A stretch of DNA of 64,000 nt from an uncultured Olsenella sp. Lineage in GTDB: Bacteria > Actinomycetota > Coriobacteriia > Coriobacteriales > Atopobiaceae. The DNA is taken from positions 1 to 64,000 of the forward strand of contig CASEQJ010000003.1 of NCBI GenBank assembly GCA_949290055.1. Direction: 5' to 3'. The notes below the pieces were generated by a model. The model saw nothing but the letters and a program-made list of their open reading frames with translations, searched no databases and had not been told where the DNA came from. The position numbers and the translations under genes were made by a program. Shown in pieces: positions 24,510-33,323 of this stretch (the first letter of the stretch is position 1; every line of letters starts with the position of its first letter).

Positions 24510-25352
24510 TTGAGTAATCTGCTCATAGGGTGCCACCTTTCCACTGCCAACGGATATGCCGCCATGGCGGCCGACGCGGTCTCGATCGGGGCAACCACCT
24601 TTGCGTTCTTCACGCGCAACCCGCGTGGAGGCAGCGTGCGGAAACTGGAAGAGGGCGACTTGGCTGTGTTTCTCTCCACGCTCGAGGCAAACGGCATTGG
24701 ACCGCTTGTGGCTCATGCGCCCTATACCTACAACCTGTGCTCCGCCAAGCCCGAGACGGTGGAGTTTGCGCGGCGCTCCATGCGCGAGGACCTGGCGCGC
24801 ATGGAGCGCATGCCGGGGCACCTCTACAACTTCCACCCCGGCGCGCACGTCAAGCAGGGTGTGGACGAGGGGATTCGCCTCATCTGCGAGGGCCTGAACG
24901 AGGTACTCGAACCCGGGCAGGCGACGACGGTGCTGCTGGAGACCATGGCGGGCAAGGGCAGCGAAGTCGGGCGCTCCTTTGAGGAGCTAGCACGCATAAT
25001 AGACGGCGTCACCCACGACGAGCTGCTCGGCGTGTGCCTGGACACCTGCCACGTGGCTGACGCGGGATACGACATTGTTCATGACCTCGACGGCGTGCTC
25101 GACGAGTTTGACCGCGCGATTGGTCTTGAGCGCCTGCGCGCCCTGCACCTGAACGACTCCAAGAACCCGCTCGGCTCCCACAAGGACCGCCACGAGCGGA
25201 TAGGGGAGGGAACGCTCGGCCTCGAGACCTTCCGCGCCGTGGTCACGAACCCGCGTCTGGAGGGCCTGCCCCTGGTCCTTGAGACCCCGCAGACGGGCCT
25301 CGACGGCTGGGCCGCAGAGATTGCCCTGCTTCGGAGCCTTAAGAGCGACTAG
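24510..25352 (+). CDS. nfo: Deoxyribonuclease IV / AP endonuclease family 2
   Basis: 280-residue TIM-barrel metalloenzyme that cuts at abasic sites. The trinuclear zinc ligands of the Nfo family are visible in HAPYTYNLCS, NFHPGAH, LLETMAGKGSEVG, CLDTCHVADAGYD, LHLNDSKN and ERIGEGTLG, and the tail LETP completes the set. The best start is a TTG at 24510, seven bases after GGGAG; without it the conserved GCHLSTANG N-terminus would be lost. It stands alone between two atypical spacers and no SOS box is seen upstream. Confidence 0.93.
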   Translation: MSNLLIGCHLSTANGYAAMAADAVSIGATTFAFFTRNPRGGSVRKLEEGDLAVFLSTLEANGIGPLVAHAPYTYNLCSAKPETVEFARRSMREDLARMERMPGHLYNFHPGAHVKQGVDEGIRLICEGLNEVLEPGQATTVLLETMAGKGSEVGRSFEELARIIDGVTHDELLGVCLDTCHVADAGYDIVHDLDGVLDEFDRAIGLERLRALHLNDSKNPLGSHKDRHERIGEGTLGLETFRAVVTNPRLEGLPLVLETPQTGLDGWAAEIALLRSLKSD

Positions 25353-25419
25353 ACTGCCACAGCGTAGGCTAACGCCGCGGGGTATTGAATCGACTCATCA
25401 CCCATTTTTCACTGGATTT

Positions 25420-25448
25420 GGGTAATGGCGAGCGGACCCTGATTACCC
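25420..25448. promoter_or_regulatory. Inverted repeat GGGTAAT-N15-ATTACCC upstream of the surface-protein gene
   Basis: Perfect seven-base arms at 25420-25426 and 25442-25448. A third GGGTAAT occurs at 25503-25509, overlapping the ribosome-binding region of the downstream gene. TTGACA at 25478-25483 lies between, but I see no -10 at a standard distance. The arrangement looks like operator sites for an unknown regulator. Confidence 0.4.
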
Positions 25449-25511
25449 TACATTTTTATGGAAACATCTCGTTTGAGTTGACACGGCACGCTTGCTTGCA
25501 GGGGGTAATCA

Positions 25512-28331
25512 ATGGGTAAGACATTGCTCAAAAGAATTGCTGCACTAATGACTGTGCTTACCGTGCTTTTGCTTACCCCCCCCCCGCTTCCAGCATTTGC
25601 GGTAACTGGTAATTCCGTCTACGTCAAGGCCGACAAGCCCACCAGCGGCGAGACCTACGTGTTCCATGCAAACATCAGCAACAACCTCACCAAAACCGAT
25701 CCTGCGGCCAGGCTCCTGACGGCGGACACGTTCATTCCCGCATATCAGCAGGGTACGTCAACCACCGCGTTCAGCTTCGACGATTCTGGCAATCTCTGGG
25801 CCAACGGCAGCGATCTCGACCAGTACGAGTTCGAGGTGACCGCGGTTCAGAGCGACATGGACGAGGGGAATCAGGGTTACCAGATCCGCATGATCGGGAA
25901 GAACGTCGAAGGTGCCCAATACCTCGCGGTGACGCAGACCGTCGTCGAAACGGTTCATGAACGCCCTGGATACGCTTACTATTTCGTTGGATCGACGCCG
26001 ACGGAATTCGATGGCGTGGTGTATCCGACGCTTCCCTTCGTATATCTCTCGGACTCTCCTTGCACGTGGTACTGGGATGACGTGGAGGGAGAATTCTACA
26101 CGCGCTATACGAGCGACATTGCGAATTCCGGGACTTCTGCGAATGGCTGCCTGTTCGACGGAACGCCAACGGGAACCTATTACTCGTATATCGACAACGA
26201 CGGGAATACGTATCTTATCGACTGGACCAACGTCCTGACGTACATCGATCGTGATGACCCGGATTATGCGGGCTATCTTGGCCTCCCCAATCATGTCGGA
26301 GCCATGCCCTCCCCCGACAGCAGGATTGCCCTCATCGGGGCCAACGCCCCTGACGCTACGAATCAGCTCTTTTCCAACTCCCTTGCCGAGACGCTGCGCA
26401 ACCCCTTGTACGTCTTCAATCAGGTTTGGCCTACGGATGGCGTGACAGCAGGCTGCGCGTCGCTGTCGGTGCGGAACCTTATTAATTTGATATACGGCAG
26501 CAGTGGCGAAGCTTTGGGGGCTTCCGTCGACGCGCAGAGCCTCACGCTGTATGAGAAAAGCGACGTTTGCACGTTGACCGTTCAGGACGGGTCTGGTGGC
26601 GGCAGCTATATCGCCGGGAGCACCGTGGAAATCTCTGCCTCCGAAAAGACCGCGTCGGGTCACTTCACAGGATGGGAGGTTGTTGGCGGTAGCGCATCGT
26701 TCGGGAATTCGTCCTCGGCAAGCACCACGGTTTCGCTGTCCGGCTCGTCCGTGACAGTGAAGGCCGTCTACGCGGCTCATGCCGGCACCGATGACGGGAA
26801 CTGCATGACAGCGCTACTATGCTCTACGTGCGGATTTGAGATAAGGCCGGCAAGCGGCGGCCATTCGCTTGGCGCGTTTCTGGCGGGTTCCAACGGGTGG
26901 CACAGACGCAGATGCACGAACGATGACTGTACCTATGAGGAGCGCCAGAGCTGCACCTATTCGACTGCGACCTGCTTGAAGCCCGCGACTTGTTCGGTGT
27001 GCGGCGCCACGACCGGTAGCGTCGATCTGGATAACCATGAGGGTCAGCCGGTGTGGAAGCAGACCGCGACGAACCACCAGCAGGTCTACGAGTGCTGCGG
27101 CGCCGTTGAAGTCACTGAGGCGAATCATACGTGGGAGAACGGCTTCTGCACGGTCTGCAACTACGCCTGCCAGCACAGCGGAGGCACGGCGACCTGCACG
27201 CATCTCGCCGTCTGCGACATATGCGGTTATTCCTACGGCAGCGTAAACCCCGACAACCATGCCCCATCGGATGATTGGACGCAAGAAGACGGCAAGCACT
27301 ACCACGCCTGCGAGAACGGCTGCGGAACCCATCTCGACGAGGCACCGTGCTCGGGCGGCGAGGAGAGCTACTTCGCACGACCGGTCTGCGATGTGTGCGA
27401 GAACGAGTACGGGGCACTGCTAATCGACACGATAGCTCCAACCGGCGAGATCTCGATCGAGAACGATGCGTGGGCGTCGCTTCTGAACATCATCACGTTC
27501 AATCACTTCTTCAAGGAGACCCAGACGGTCGAGATCACCGCCGACGACGACAGCTACAATATGGCGGGCTACACGGATGACGATGCCGCCAAGGTGGCAT
27601 ACCTGCTCGACGACGGCGACACGCCGCTCACGGTCGACGAGCTCGAGGGCATGAACTTCACCGAATACACGGGTCCCTTCAACATCGAGCCCGACCAGCG
27701 CCTGGTCGTCTACGCCAGGATCACCGACCATGCGGGCAACGTGACCTACGTCTCCTCCGACGGCCTCGTGCTCGACGCGACGCCGCCCGCGGTCACGGGC
27801 GTTGACGACGGCGGAACCTACTACGCGACCAGGGTCGTCGACGTCGCCGATGAGAACCTCGACGCCGTCACGCTCGACGGGGCGGCAATCACCGGCGGCA
27901 GCTTCGAGCTCGCGGGTAACGTGGACCGGAGCTACGTCATCGTTGCCATCGACCGGTCGGGCAATGTCACCGAGGTCACGGTCACGATGAAGCCCATCGA
28001 GGACCTCGCCGGCCAGATCGAGGACCTCACGCCGGATACCGTTGACCCAGACGACCGAGAGACGGTCGAGTCGGTGAGGGACGCCGCCGAGGAGAACCTT
28101 GGGGACGCGACGGACGAGGAGCGCGCCGAGCTGGAGGACCTGATCGAGCGCTGCGACGAGCTGCTCGAGGCGATCGACGCCGCCGAGGCGGCGGCTGCGG
28201 CCGAGGCAGAGGCCGCGCGTCTCGCAGGCACCGGTGACACGCTGCCCGTCATAGCGGTGTGCTCGCTTCTCGCCGTAGGCGCGCTCGCTATTGCAGGCGG
28301 AAGGCTCATGCGCCGAGGCTCTCGTTTCTGA
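25512..28331 (+). CDS. Large sortase-anchored surface protein, probably phase-variable
   Basis: 939 residues. A signal peptide (about 1-30, cleaved after AFA) contains the Pro codons of a C10 tract. Residues 31-350 form an unrecognised ectodomain. A Listeria-Bacteroides-type repeat domain lies at about 353-421 (HFTGWEVVGG). A Cys/His-rich section at about 430-634 has repeated CxxC and CSVCGATTGSVD/CDICGYSYGSVN-type modules. Ig-like segments run from 637 to 830, then an acidic helical stalk. The C-terminus is LAGTGD (904-909), a hydrophobic span and a basic tail RRGSRF, a variant LPXTG sorting signal. The first 1.9 kb is clearly lower in GC with different codon use from the last 0.9 kb, which suggests mosaic origin. 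Probable adhesin; ligand unknown. Confidence 0.85.
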   Translation: MGKTLLKRIAALMTVLTVLLLTPPPLPAFAVTGNSVYVKADKPTSGETYVFHANISNNLTKTDPAARLLTADTFIPAYQQGTSTTAFSFDDSGNLWANGSDLDQYEFEVTAVQSDMDEGNQGYQIRMIGKNVEGAQYLAVTQTVVETVHERPGYAYYFVGSTPTEFDGVVYPTLPFVYLSDSPCTWYWDDVEGEFYTRYTSDIANSGTSANGCLFDGTPTGTYYSYIDNDGNTYLIDWTNVLTYIDRDDPDYAGYLGLPNHVGAMPSPDSRIALIGANAPDATNQLFSNSLAETLRNPLYVFNQVWPTDGVTAGCASLSVRNLINLIYGSSGEALGASVDAQSLTLYEKSDVCTLTVQDGSGGGSYIAGSTVEISASEKTASGHFTGWEVVGGSASFGNSSSASTTVSLSGSSVTVKAVYAAHAGTDDGNCMTALLCSTCGFEIRPASGGHSLGAFLAGSNGWHRRRCTNDDCTYEERQSCTYSTATCLKPATCSVCGATTGSVDLDNHEGQPVWKQTATNHQQVYECCGAVEVTEANHTWENGFCTVCNYACQHSGGTATCTHLAVCDICGYSYGSVNPDNHAPSDDWTQEDGKHYHACENGCGTHLDEAPCSGGEESYFARPVCDVCENEYGALLIDTIAPTGEISIENDAWASLLNIITFNHFFKETQTVEITADDDSYNMAGYTDDDAAKVAYLLDDGDTPLTVDELEGMNFTEYTGPFNIEPDQRLVVYARITDHAGNVTYVSSDGLVLDATPPAVTGVDDGGTYYATRVVDVADENLDAVTLDGAAITGGSFELAGNVDRSYVIVAIDRSGNVTEVTVTMKPIEDLAGQIEDLTPDTVDPDDRETVESVRDAAEENLGDATDEERAELEDLIERCDELLEAIDAAEAAAAAEAEAARLAGTGDTLPVIAVCSLLAVGALAIAGGRLMRRGSRF
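25576..25585. repeat. C10 homopolymer inside the signal-peptide codons
   Basis: Ten consecutive C residues encode the end of Thr22 through Pro25 of the surface protein. Slippage by one base would shift the frame inside the signal peptide and switch the protein off; the assembled sequence is in the ON frame. Confidence 0.9.
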
Positions 28332-28370
28332 CACCCGGCCCGTCGTCCTTCTCGCCTGGTTTGGAGCCCG

Positions 28371-28376
28371 TATAAT
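28371..28376 (+). promoter_or_regulatory. Probable -10 element of the second ABC-F gene
   Basis: A perfect TATAAT stands 35 bases before the ATG at 28412. The -35 position holds CTTCTC rather than a consensus hexamer; this is part of the GTCCTTCTC word that recurs in the window. Confidence 0.55.
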
Positions 28377-28411
28377 GTGGGACGAAAACCTCAACGGAGG
28401 GGCTGTCTCAC

Positions 28412-30214
28412 ATGGGAATCCTCATAGGTCTTGAGCGCGTGGGGCACGAGTGGCCCGGCAAGTGCGTGCTCGACGACCAGACCATTGGCATAAACGAGGG
28501 CGAGCGCATTGGCATTGTCGGCCGAAACGGCGACGGCAAGTCCACGCTGCTGGAGATTGTCGGCCACGTGCTGGAGCCGGACGCCGGCACGGTGACCTGG
28601 CGCCGCGGAATCACCGTCGGCTACCTCGGTCAGGCTGACGAGCTTGACGACGGGGACCCCGTGCGCCGCGCGATCTTTGGCGACGTGCCGGAGTACACCT
28701 GGGCCTCCGACGCCCGAATCCGCGCGATTCTTGACGAGCTCGTGGGCGACCTTGACCTCGACGGGCTCGTGGGCGAGCTCTCCGGCGGGCAGCGCCGTCG
28801 CGTGGACCTCTGCCGCGTGCTCTGCCACACCTGGGACGTCGTCCTCATGGACGAGCCCACCAACCACCTTGACCTCGCCGCCATTGAGTGGCTGGCCGAC
28901 CACCTGCGCCGCCGCTGGCCGGCGGGGGAGGGCGCGCTTCTCGTGGTCACGCACGACCGCTGGTTCCTGGACGAGGTCTGCGAGCACATGTGGGAGGTCC
29001 ACGACCGGCGCATAGAGCCCTTCGAGGGCGGCTACTCCGCCTACGTACAGCAGCGCGTCGAGCGCGAGCGCCAGGCGGCCGTCATGGAGGAGCGCCGCCA
29101 GAACACGCTGCGCAAGGAGCTCAACTGGCTCGCGCACGGCGCCAAGGCGCGCACGAGCAAGCCCAAGTTTCGCGTGGAGGCGGCGCGCGCCCTCATTGCC
29201 GACGACCCGCCGCTCAGAAACCCGCTCGAGCTCAAGCGCCTCGCCGTGAGCCGCCTGGGCAAGCAGGTCATAGAAATGAAGGACGTGAGCTTTGCCTACG
29301 CGCACGGCCCGCGCGTGATTGACGACGTCTCGTGGCTCATTGGTCCCGGCGACCGCTACGGAATCCTCGGAGCCAACGGCGCTGGCAAGTCGACGCTGCT
29401 CGCGCTCATGACGGGCGCGCTTACGCCCACGTCCGGCACCGTGAAGATCGGCGCGTCGGTGCGCTTTGGCTTCATGAGCCAGCACCTTGACGCGCTGGGC
29501 GAGAAGGACGACTGGCGCGTGCTCGAGGTGCTGGGCCGCTACAAGCGGAGCTACCTCGTGGGCGGCAAGCTGCAGAGCCCCACGCAGCTCATAGAGCGCC
29601 TGGGCTTTGAGCAGCGCGAGCTGCAGAACTTCATACGGGACCTTTCCGGAGGCCAGCGCCGGCGCCTGGCGCTGCTGTGCGTGATCCTGGAGGAGCCCAA
29701 CGTGCTCGTGCTCGACGAGCCGGGCAACGACCTTGACACGGACATGCTCGCCGTCATGGAGGACCTGCTCGACAGCTGGCCGGGAACGCTGCTCGTGGTC
29801 TCCCACGACCGCTACCTCATGGAGCGCGTGACCGACGACCAGTTTGCGCTCATTGACGGTCACGTGCGCCACGTGCCCGGCGGCGTCGACGAGTACCTGC
29901 GCCTGCTTGGCGAGAAGGGCGGTGAGCCGCGGGCAGAGACCGCTGCGCAAGGGGACGGCTCTTCTCGCCCCGCTTCTGCCGGGCTTTCCAACCAGGAACG
30001 CCGCGAGCTCAAGAAGCGCTTTGACGCGGTGAGCCGGAAGCTGGACAAGACGGCGGGGGAGCCCGACCGCCTGCGCGCCGACATGGCCGCGGTGGACGCG
30101 AGCGACTACGCCGCCCTCATGGCCGCGCAGGAGGCGCTCGACGCGTGCCTGGCCGAGCGCGAGGCCCTCGAGGACGAGTGGCTCGACCTGTCCGAGAAGC
30201 TCGGCATAGCCTAA
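28412..30214 (+). CDS. ABC-F ATPase, Uup-like
   Basis: 600 residues, soluble, with two ABC domains. Walker A sequences are GRNGDGKST and GANGAGKST; signatures are LSGGQRRRVDL and LSGGQRRRLAL; Walker B is [10 protein letters not shown] and, atypically, LDEPGNDLD in the second domain as in Uup. A coiled-coil C-terminal domain spans about residues 510-600. Uup-type proteins act on ribosomes and are linked to precise transposon excision. CGGAGGGG precedes the ATG. The open frame antisense to this gene and the next is a shadow. A flavoprotein set follows ten bases downstream. Confidence 0.92.
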   Translation: MGILIGLERVGHEWPGKCVLDDQTIGINEGERIGIVGRNGDGKSTLLEIVGHVLEPDAGTVTWRRGITVGYLGQADELDDGDPVRRAIFGDVPEYTWASDARIRAILDELVGDLDLDGLVGELSGGQRRRVDLCRVLCHTWDVVLMDEPTNHLDLAAIEWLADHLRRRWPAGEGALLVVTHDRWFLDEVCEHMWEVHDRRIEPFEGGYSAYVQQRVERERQAAVMEERRQNTLRKELNWLAHGAKARTSKPKFRVEAARALIADDPPLRNPLELKRLAVSRLGKQVIEMKDVSFAYAHGPRVIDDVSWLIGPGDRYGILGANGAGKSTLLALMTGALTPTSGTVKIGASVRFGFMSQHLDALGEKDDWRVLEVLGRYKRSYLVGGKLQSPTQLIERLGFEQRELQNFIRDLSGGQRRRLALLCVILEEPNVLVLDEPGNDLDTDMLAVMEDLLDSWPGTLLVVSHDRYLMERVTDDQFALIDGHVRHVPGGVDEYLRLLGEKGGEPRAETAAQGDGSSRPASAGLSNQERRELKKRFDAVSRKLDKTAGEPDRLRADMAAVDASDYAALMAAQEALDACLAEREALEDEWLDLSEKLGIA

Positions 30215-30223
30215 GGGGGAGCG

Positions 30224-31696
30224 GTGGACGAGGCCTTTGACTATGACGTCGCCCTTGTCGGAGCGGGCGTCTCCGGGTGTTCGATAGCCTACGAGCTTGC
30301 GTGCTGCGACCTGCGCGTCGTTGTGCTCGATCGCGAGGACGACGTGTGCTGCGGCACCTCGCGCGCGAACTCCGCGATCGTCCATGCCGGCTTTGACGCC
30401 GCCACGGGAAGCCTCATGGCGCGCCTCAACGTCGAGGGGTCCCGGCTCATGGGGCCGCTCTGCGAGGAGCTGGGCGTTGACTACCAGCGGATTGGCTCCC
30501 TGGTGGTGTGCACGGACGCGGCCGCGCGCGGCGGGCTCGACGAGCTGCTGCGGCGCGGGCGACAAAACGGCGTCGAGAGCCTGCGCGTGGTCGAGCGCGA
30601 GGAGCTTCGGGAGCTGGAGCCGAACGTCTCCGACGCCGCCGTGGCGGCGCTCTGGGCCCCCACCGCGGCGATCGTCAACCCGTTTCAGCTCACGGTCGCG
30701 CTCGCGGAGACGGCTGCGGTGAACGGGGTGGAGTTCAGGTTCAACGCGCCTGTCAGCGACGTGGCCCGCCTCGGGAGCGGCTGGCGCGTGACCACGGACT
30801 CGGGGTCGCTCTCTGCCCGCGTCGTCGTCAATGCGGCCGGCGTTCACGCCGACGAGCTGCACAACCTCGTCTGCCGCCCCGACGAGCGACTGGAGATCAC
30901 GCCGCGCCGCGGCCAGTACTACGTGCTTGACACAACGGCGGGCGCTCACGTGCGGCACACCGTCTTCGCGCTGCCCACACGCCTGGGCAAGGGCGTGCTG
31001 GTGACGCCCACGACCGGTGGCAACCTGCTCGTTGGTCCCACGGCCGAGGACATTGGCGACAAGGAGGGGACCGACACCACCTCCGACGGGCTTGCCGAGG
31101 TCGCGCGCAAGGCTTCCATGACGGTGCGCGACGTGCCGCTGGGCGAGCGCATTCGGACCTTCTCCGGCCTGCGCGCCCACCAGCCCGGGCACGACTTCGT
31201 CATAGGTGAGGTGGCGGGCGCCGCCGGGTTTATCGACTGCGCGGCCATTGAGTCTCCGGGGCTCTCCGCCGCTCCGGCGATCGGCCGCATGGTGGCCGGC
31301 CTGGTGGCAGAGCGTCTTGGCGTTGCCCCGACGCGCGCGCTTGCGCGGCGCCCCGAGCCCATTGTCGACGTCACGCGGCTCTCGCGCGAGGACTGGGACG
31401 CGCTCATTGCGCGGCGGGCCGAGTACGGCCACGTGGTCTGCCGGTGCCGCACCGTCACTGAGGGGCAGATCGTCGACGCGATTCACCGACCCATTCCCGC
31501 GCGCTCGGTCGACGCCGTCAAGCGGCGCGTGGAGGCTGGCATGGGCCGGTGCCAGGGCGGGTTCTGCACGCCGCTCGTCATGGCCCTTCTCGCCCGCGAG
31601 CTTGGCGTTGACGAGGCGCGGCTCACCAAGGACGGGCCTGGCTCGGAGCTTGTCACGGGGCGCGTCCGTGAGTTCGAGGGAGGCGCTGGCAGATGA
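30224..31696 (+). CDS. FAD-dependent glycerol-3-phosphate dehydrogenase-like oxidoreductase (GlpA type)
   Basis: 490 residues. The FAD-binding Rossmann motif VGAGVSGCSIAYEL is at the N-terminus and the DAO-type catalytic domain runs to about 370. A C-terminal [2Fe-2S] BFD-like domain has CRCRTVTEGQIV and GMGRCQGGFC, giving the C-x-C and C-x4-C ligand pairs. The next two genes match the FAD/NAD subunit and the DUF1667 protein that accompany this type in Firmicutes, where the set oxidises glycerol 3-phosphate or another 2-hydroxy substrate. No glpK or glpF is nearby, so the substrate is inferred weakly. GTG start after AAGGGGGA. Confidence 0.86.
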   Translation: MDEAFDYDVALVGAGVSGCSIAYELACCDLRVVVLDREDDVCCGTSRANSAIVHAGFDAATGSLMARLNVEGSRLMGPLCEELGVDYQRIGSLVVCTDAAARGGLDELLRRGRQNGVESLRVVEREELRELEPNVSDAAVAALWAPTAAIVNPFQLTVALAETAAVNGVEFRFNAPVSDVARLGSGWRVTTDSGSLSARVVVNAAGVHADELHNLVCRPDERLEITPRRGQYYVLDTTAGAHVRHTVFALPTRLGKGVLVTPTTGGNLLVGPTAEDIGDKEGTDTTSDGLAEVARKASMTVRDVPLGERIRTFSGLRAHQPGHDFVIGEVAGAAGFIDCAAIESPGLSAAPAIGRMVAGLVAERLGVAPTRALARRPEPIVDVTRLSREDWDALIARRAEYGHVVCRCRTVTEGQIVDAIHRPIPARSVDAVKRRVEAGMGRCQGGFCTPLVMALLARELGVDEARLTKDGPGSELVTGRVREFEGGAGR

Positions 31697-32955
31697 CTGA
31701 CTACGACGTCGTGGTGGTCGGGGGCGGCCCGGCGGGGCTTGCCGCCGCGCTCTCCGCGCGGCGCTCCGGGGCTGGGCGCGTGCTCGTGGTCGAGCGCGAC
31801 TGCGAGCTCGGGGGCATTCTCAACCAGTGCGTCCACAACGGCTTTGGCCTCATAACCTTTCACGAGGAGCTCACCGGCCCCGAATACGCCGCGCGCTTTG
31901 AGGACGCGGCGCAGGAGGCGGGCGTCGAGTTTCTGCTGGACGCGACCGTGCTCGACGTGGCCGCGGACCGCAGCGTCACCTTTGTGAGCGCGCGACGGGG
32001 CGTCCGGTGCGTGCGTGCCGGTGCGGTCGTTCTTGCCATGGGCTGCCGCGAGCGTCCCGCGGGCGCGCTCGCGCTGCCCGGGTTCCGTCCCGCCGGCGTC
32101 TACACCGCAGGCTGCGCCCAGCGCCTCGCGAACCGAGAGGGCCTGCTGGTGGGGCGCGAGGTCGTCATTCTTGGCTCTGGCGACATTGGGCTCATTATGG
32201 CGCGGCGCCTCACGCTCGAGGGCGCGCACGTGGCCTGCGTGGCCGAGCTCATGCCCTATTCCAGCGGCCTCAAGCGCAACGTGGTCCAGTGTCTCGACGA
32301 CTTTGGCATACCCCTTCTGCTCTCGCACACCGTGACGCGCGTCGACGGTCGCAGGCGCGTGGAGGCGGTCGAGGTCTCGCGGGTGGACGAGGCGGGCGTG
32401 CCGATTCCCGGGACCGGGCAAACCTACCCGTGCGACACGCTGCTGCTCTCCGTGGGCCTGCTCCCGGAAAACGAGCTCTCCAGGTCCGCCGGCGTGGCGC
32501 TCTCCCCGGTGACGCGCGGACCGATTGTTGACGACTCCCTCATGACGAGCGTCCCCGGCGTCTTTGCCTGCGGAAACGTCCTTCATGTTCACGATTTGGT
32601 GGACTATGTGAGTCAGGAGGCCGAGCGTGCGGGCGCAAGCGCCGCCGCCTTTGCCGCGAGCGGTGGCAGCTCCGCCGGAATGCGGCTGAGCGTGCGTGCC
32701 GAGGGCGGCGTGCGCTACACGGTGCCCCAGGTGATCGACGTCTCACGCATGCCCGAGCGACTCGAGGTGCGCCTGCGCGTCGACGGCGTCTACGAGCACA
32801 GGGTTCTTGTCGCCCACCTCGGCGGGCGCTGCGTCGCCAGGCGCAGGCGAGACATTCTCGTGCCCGGGGAAATGGAGCAGATCGTGCTGAGGCGCGAGGA
32901 CCTTGCCGGCGCGAGTCCCTCCGACAGCCTTGTCATTTGTCTCGAGGAGGCGTGA
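31693..32955 (+). CDS. NAD(P)/FAD-dependent oxidoreductase, partner of the GlpA-like protein
   Basis: 420 residues. It has an N-terminal FAD motif VVVGGGPAGLAAALSA, a redox-region GGILNQCVHNGFG, a second nucleotide-binding motif ILGSGDIGLIMARRL near residue 160, and the FAD ribityl-binding GVFACGNVLHVHD. This matches the second flavin subunit of the GlpA/GlpB-like pair. It starts in an ATGA overlap with the previous gene, and the DUF1667 gene follows with a one-base overlap, which argues for a three-protein complex. Confidence 0.87.
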   Translation: MTDYDVVVVGGGPAGLAAALSARRSGAGRVLVVERDCELGGILNQCVHNGFGLITFHEELTGPEYAARFEDAAQEAGVEFLLDATVLDVAADRSVTFVSARRGVRCVRAGAVVLAMGCRERPAGALALPGFRPAGVYTAGCAQRLANREGLLVGREVVILGSGDIGLIMARRLTLEGAHVACVAELMPYSSGLKRNVVQCLDDFGIPLLLSHTVTRVDGRRRVEAVEVSRVDEAGVPIPGTGQTYPCDTLLLSVGLLPENELSRSAGVALSPVTRGPIVDDSLMTSVPGVFACGNVLHVHDLVDYVSQEAERAGASAAAFAASGGSSAGMRLSVRAEGGVRYTVPQVIDVSRMPERLEVRLRVDGVYEHRVLVAHLGGRCVARRRRDILVPGEMEQIVLRREDLAGASPSDSLVICLEEA

Positions 32956-33323
32956 TGGCCGAGAAAAACGCGCAAATCCTGACGTGCATTCGGTGCCCGC
33001 GCGGGTGTCAGGTCAGCGTTGCCGTGGACGGAGACGGACAGGTTCTGAGCGTCAGCGGCAACCTCTGCGCCCGCGGTGACGCCTACGCCCGCGCGGAGGT
33101 GACAAACCCGGTCAGGACCGTCACCACCACCGTTCCCGTCAAGGGCGGGGGCGCCGCGCGTGTCTCGGTGAAGACCGCGCGAGAGGTGCCAAAGGGCGCG
33201 GTCATGGACGTCATGCGAGCCCTTGCGGGCGTGACGGCGTGCGCTCCGGTGGAGATCGGCGACGTGGTGGTGCCCGACATAGCCGGCACCGGCGTCGACC
33301 TTGTCGCGACGAGCAGGGCCTAG
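32955..33323 (+). CDS. DUF1667 small cysteine-rich protein
   Basis: 122 residues. Cys11, Cys14 and Cys18 (CIRCPRGC) plus a fourth Cys in NLCARGDAYA form a conserved set expected to bind an iron-sulfur cluster or zinc. The family is nearly always encoded directly after the two flavoproteins seen here and is likely an electron-transfer subunit, although this has not been shown for the domain. GAGGAGG at 32944-32950 supports the ATG that overlaps the preceding TGA. Its stop overlaps the stop of the convergent flavodoxin. Confidence 0.85.
   Translation: MAEKNAQILTCIRCPRGCQVSVAVDGDGQVLSVSGNLCARGDAYARAEVTNPVRTVTTTVPVKGGGAARVSVKTAREVPKGAVMDVMRALAGVTACAPVEIGDVVVPDIAGTGVDLVATSRA

Noticed and set aside
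25478..25483. TTGACA as the -35 of the surface-protein gene
   Set aside because: The expected -10 position falls on the G-rich ribosome-binding region and contains no TATAAT-like sequence.
28391..31486. 1031-residue open frame on the minus strand
   Set aside because: Antisense to the second ABC-F and the GlpA-like gene, whose motifs are unambiguous; high GC at third positions keeps the opposite frame open.
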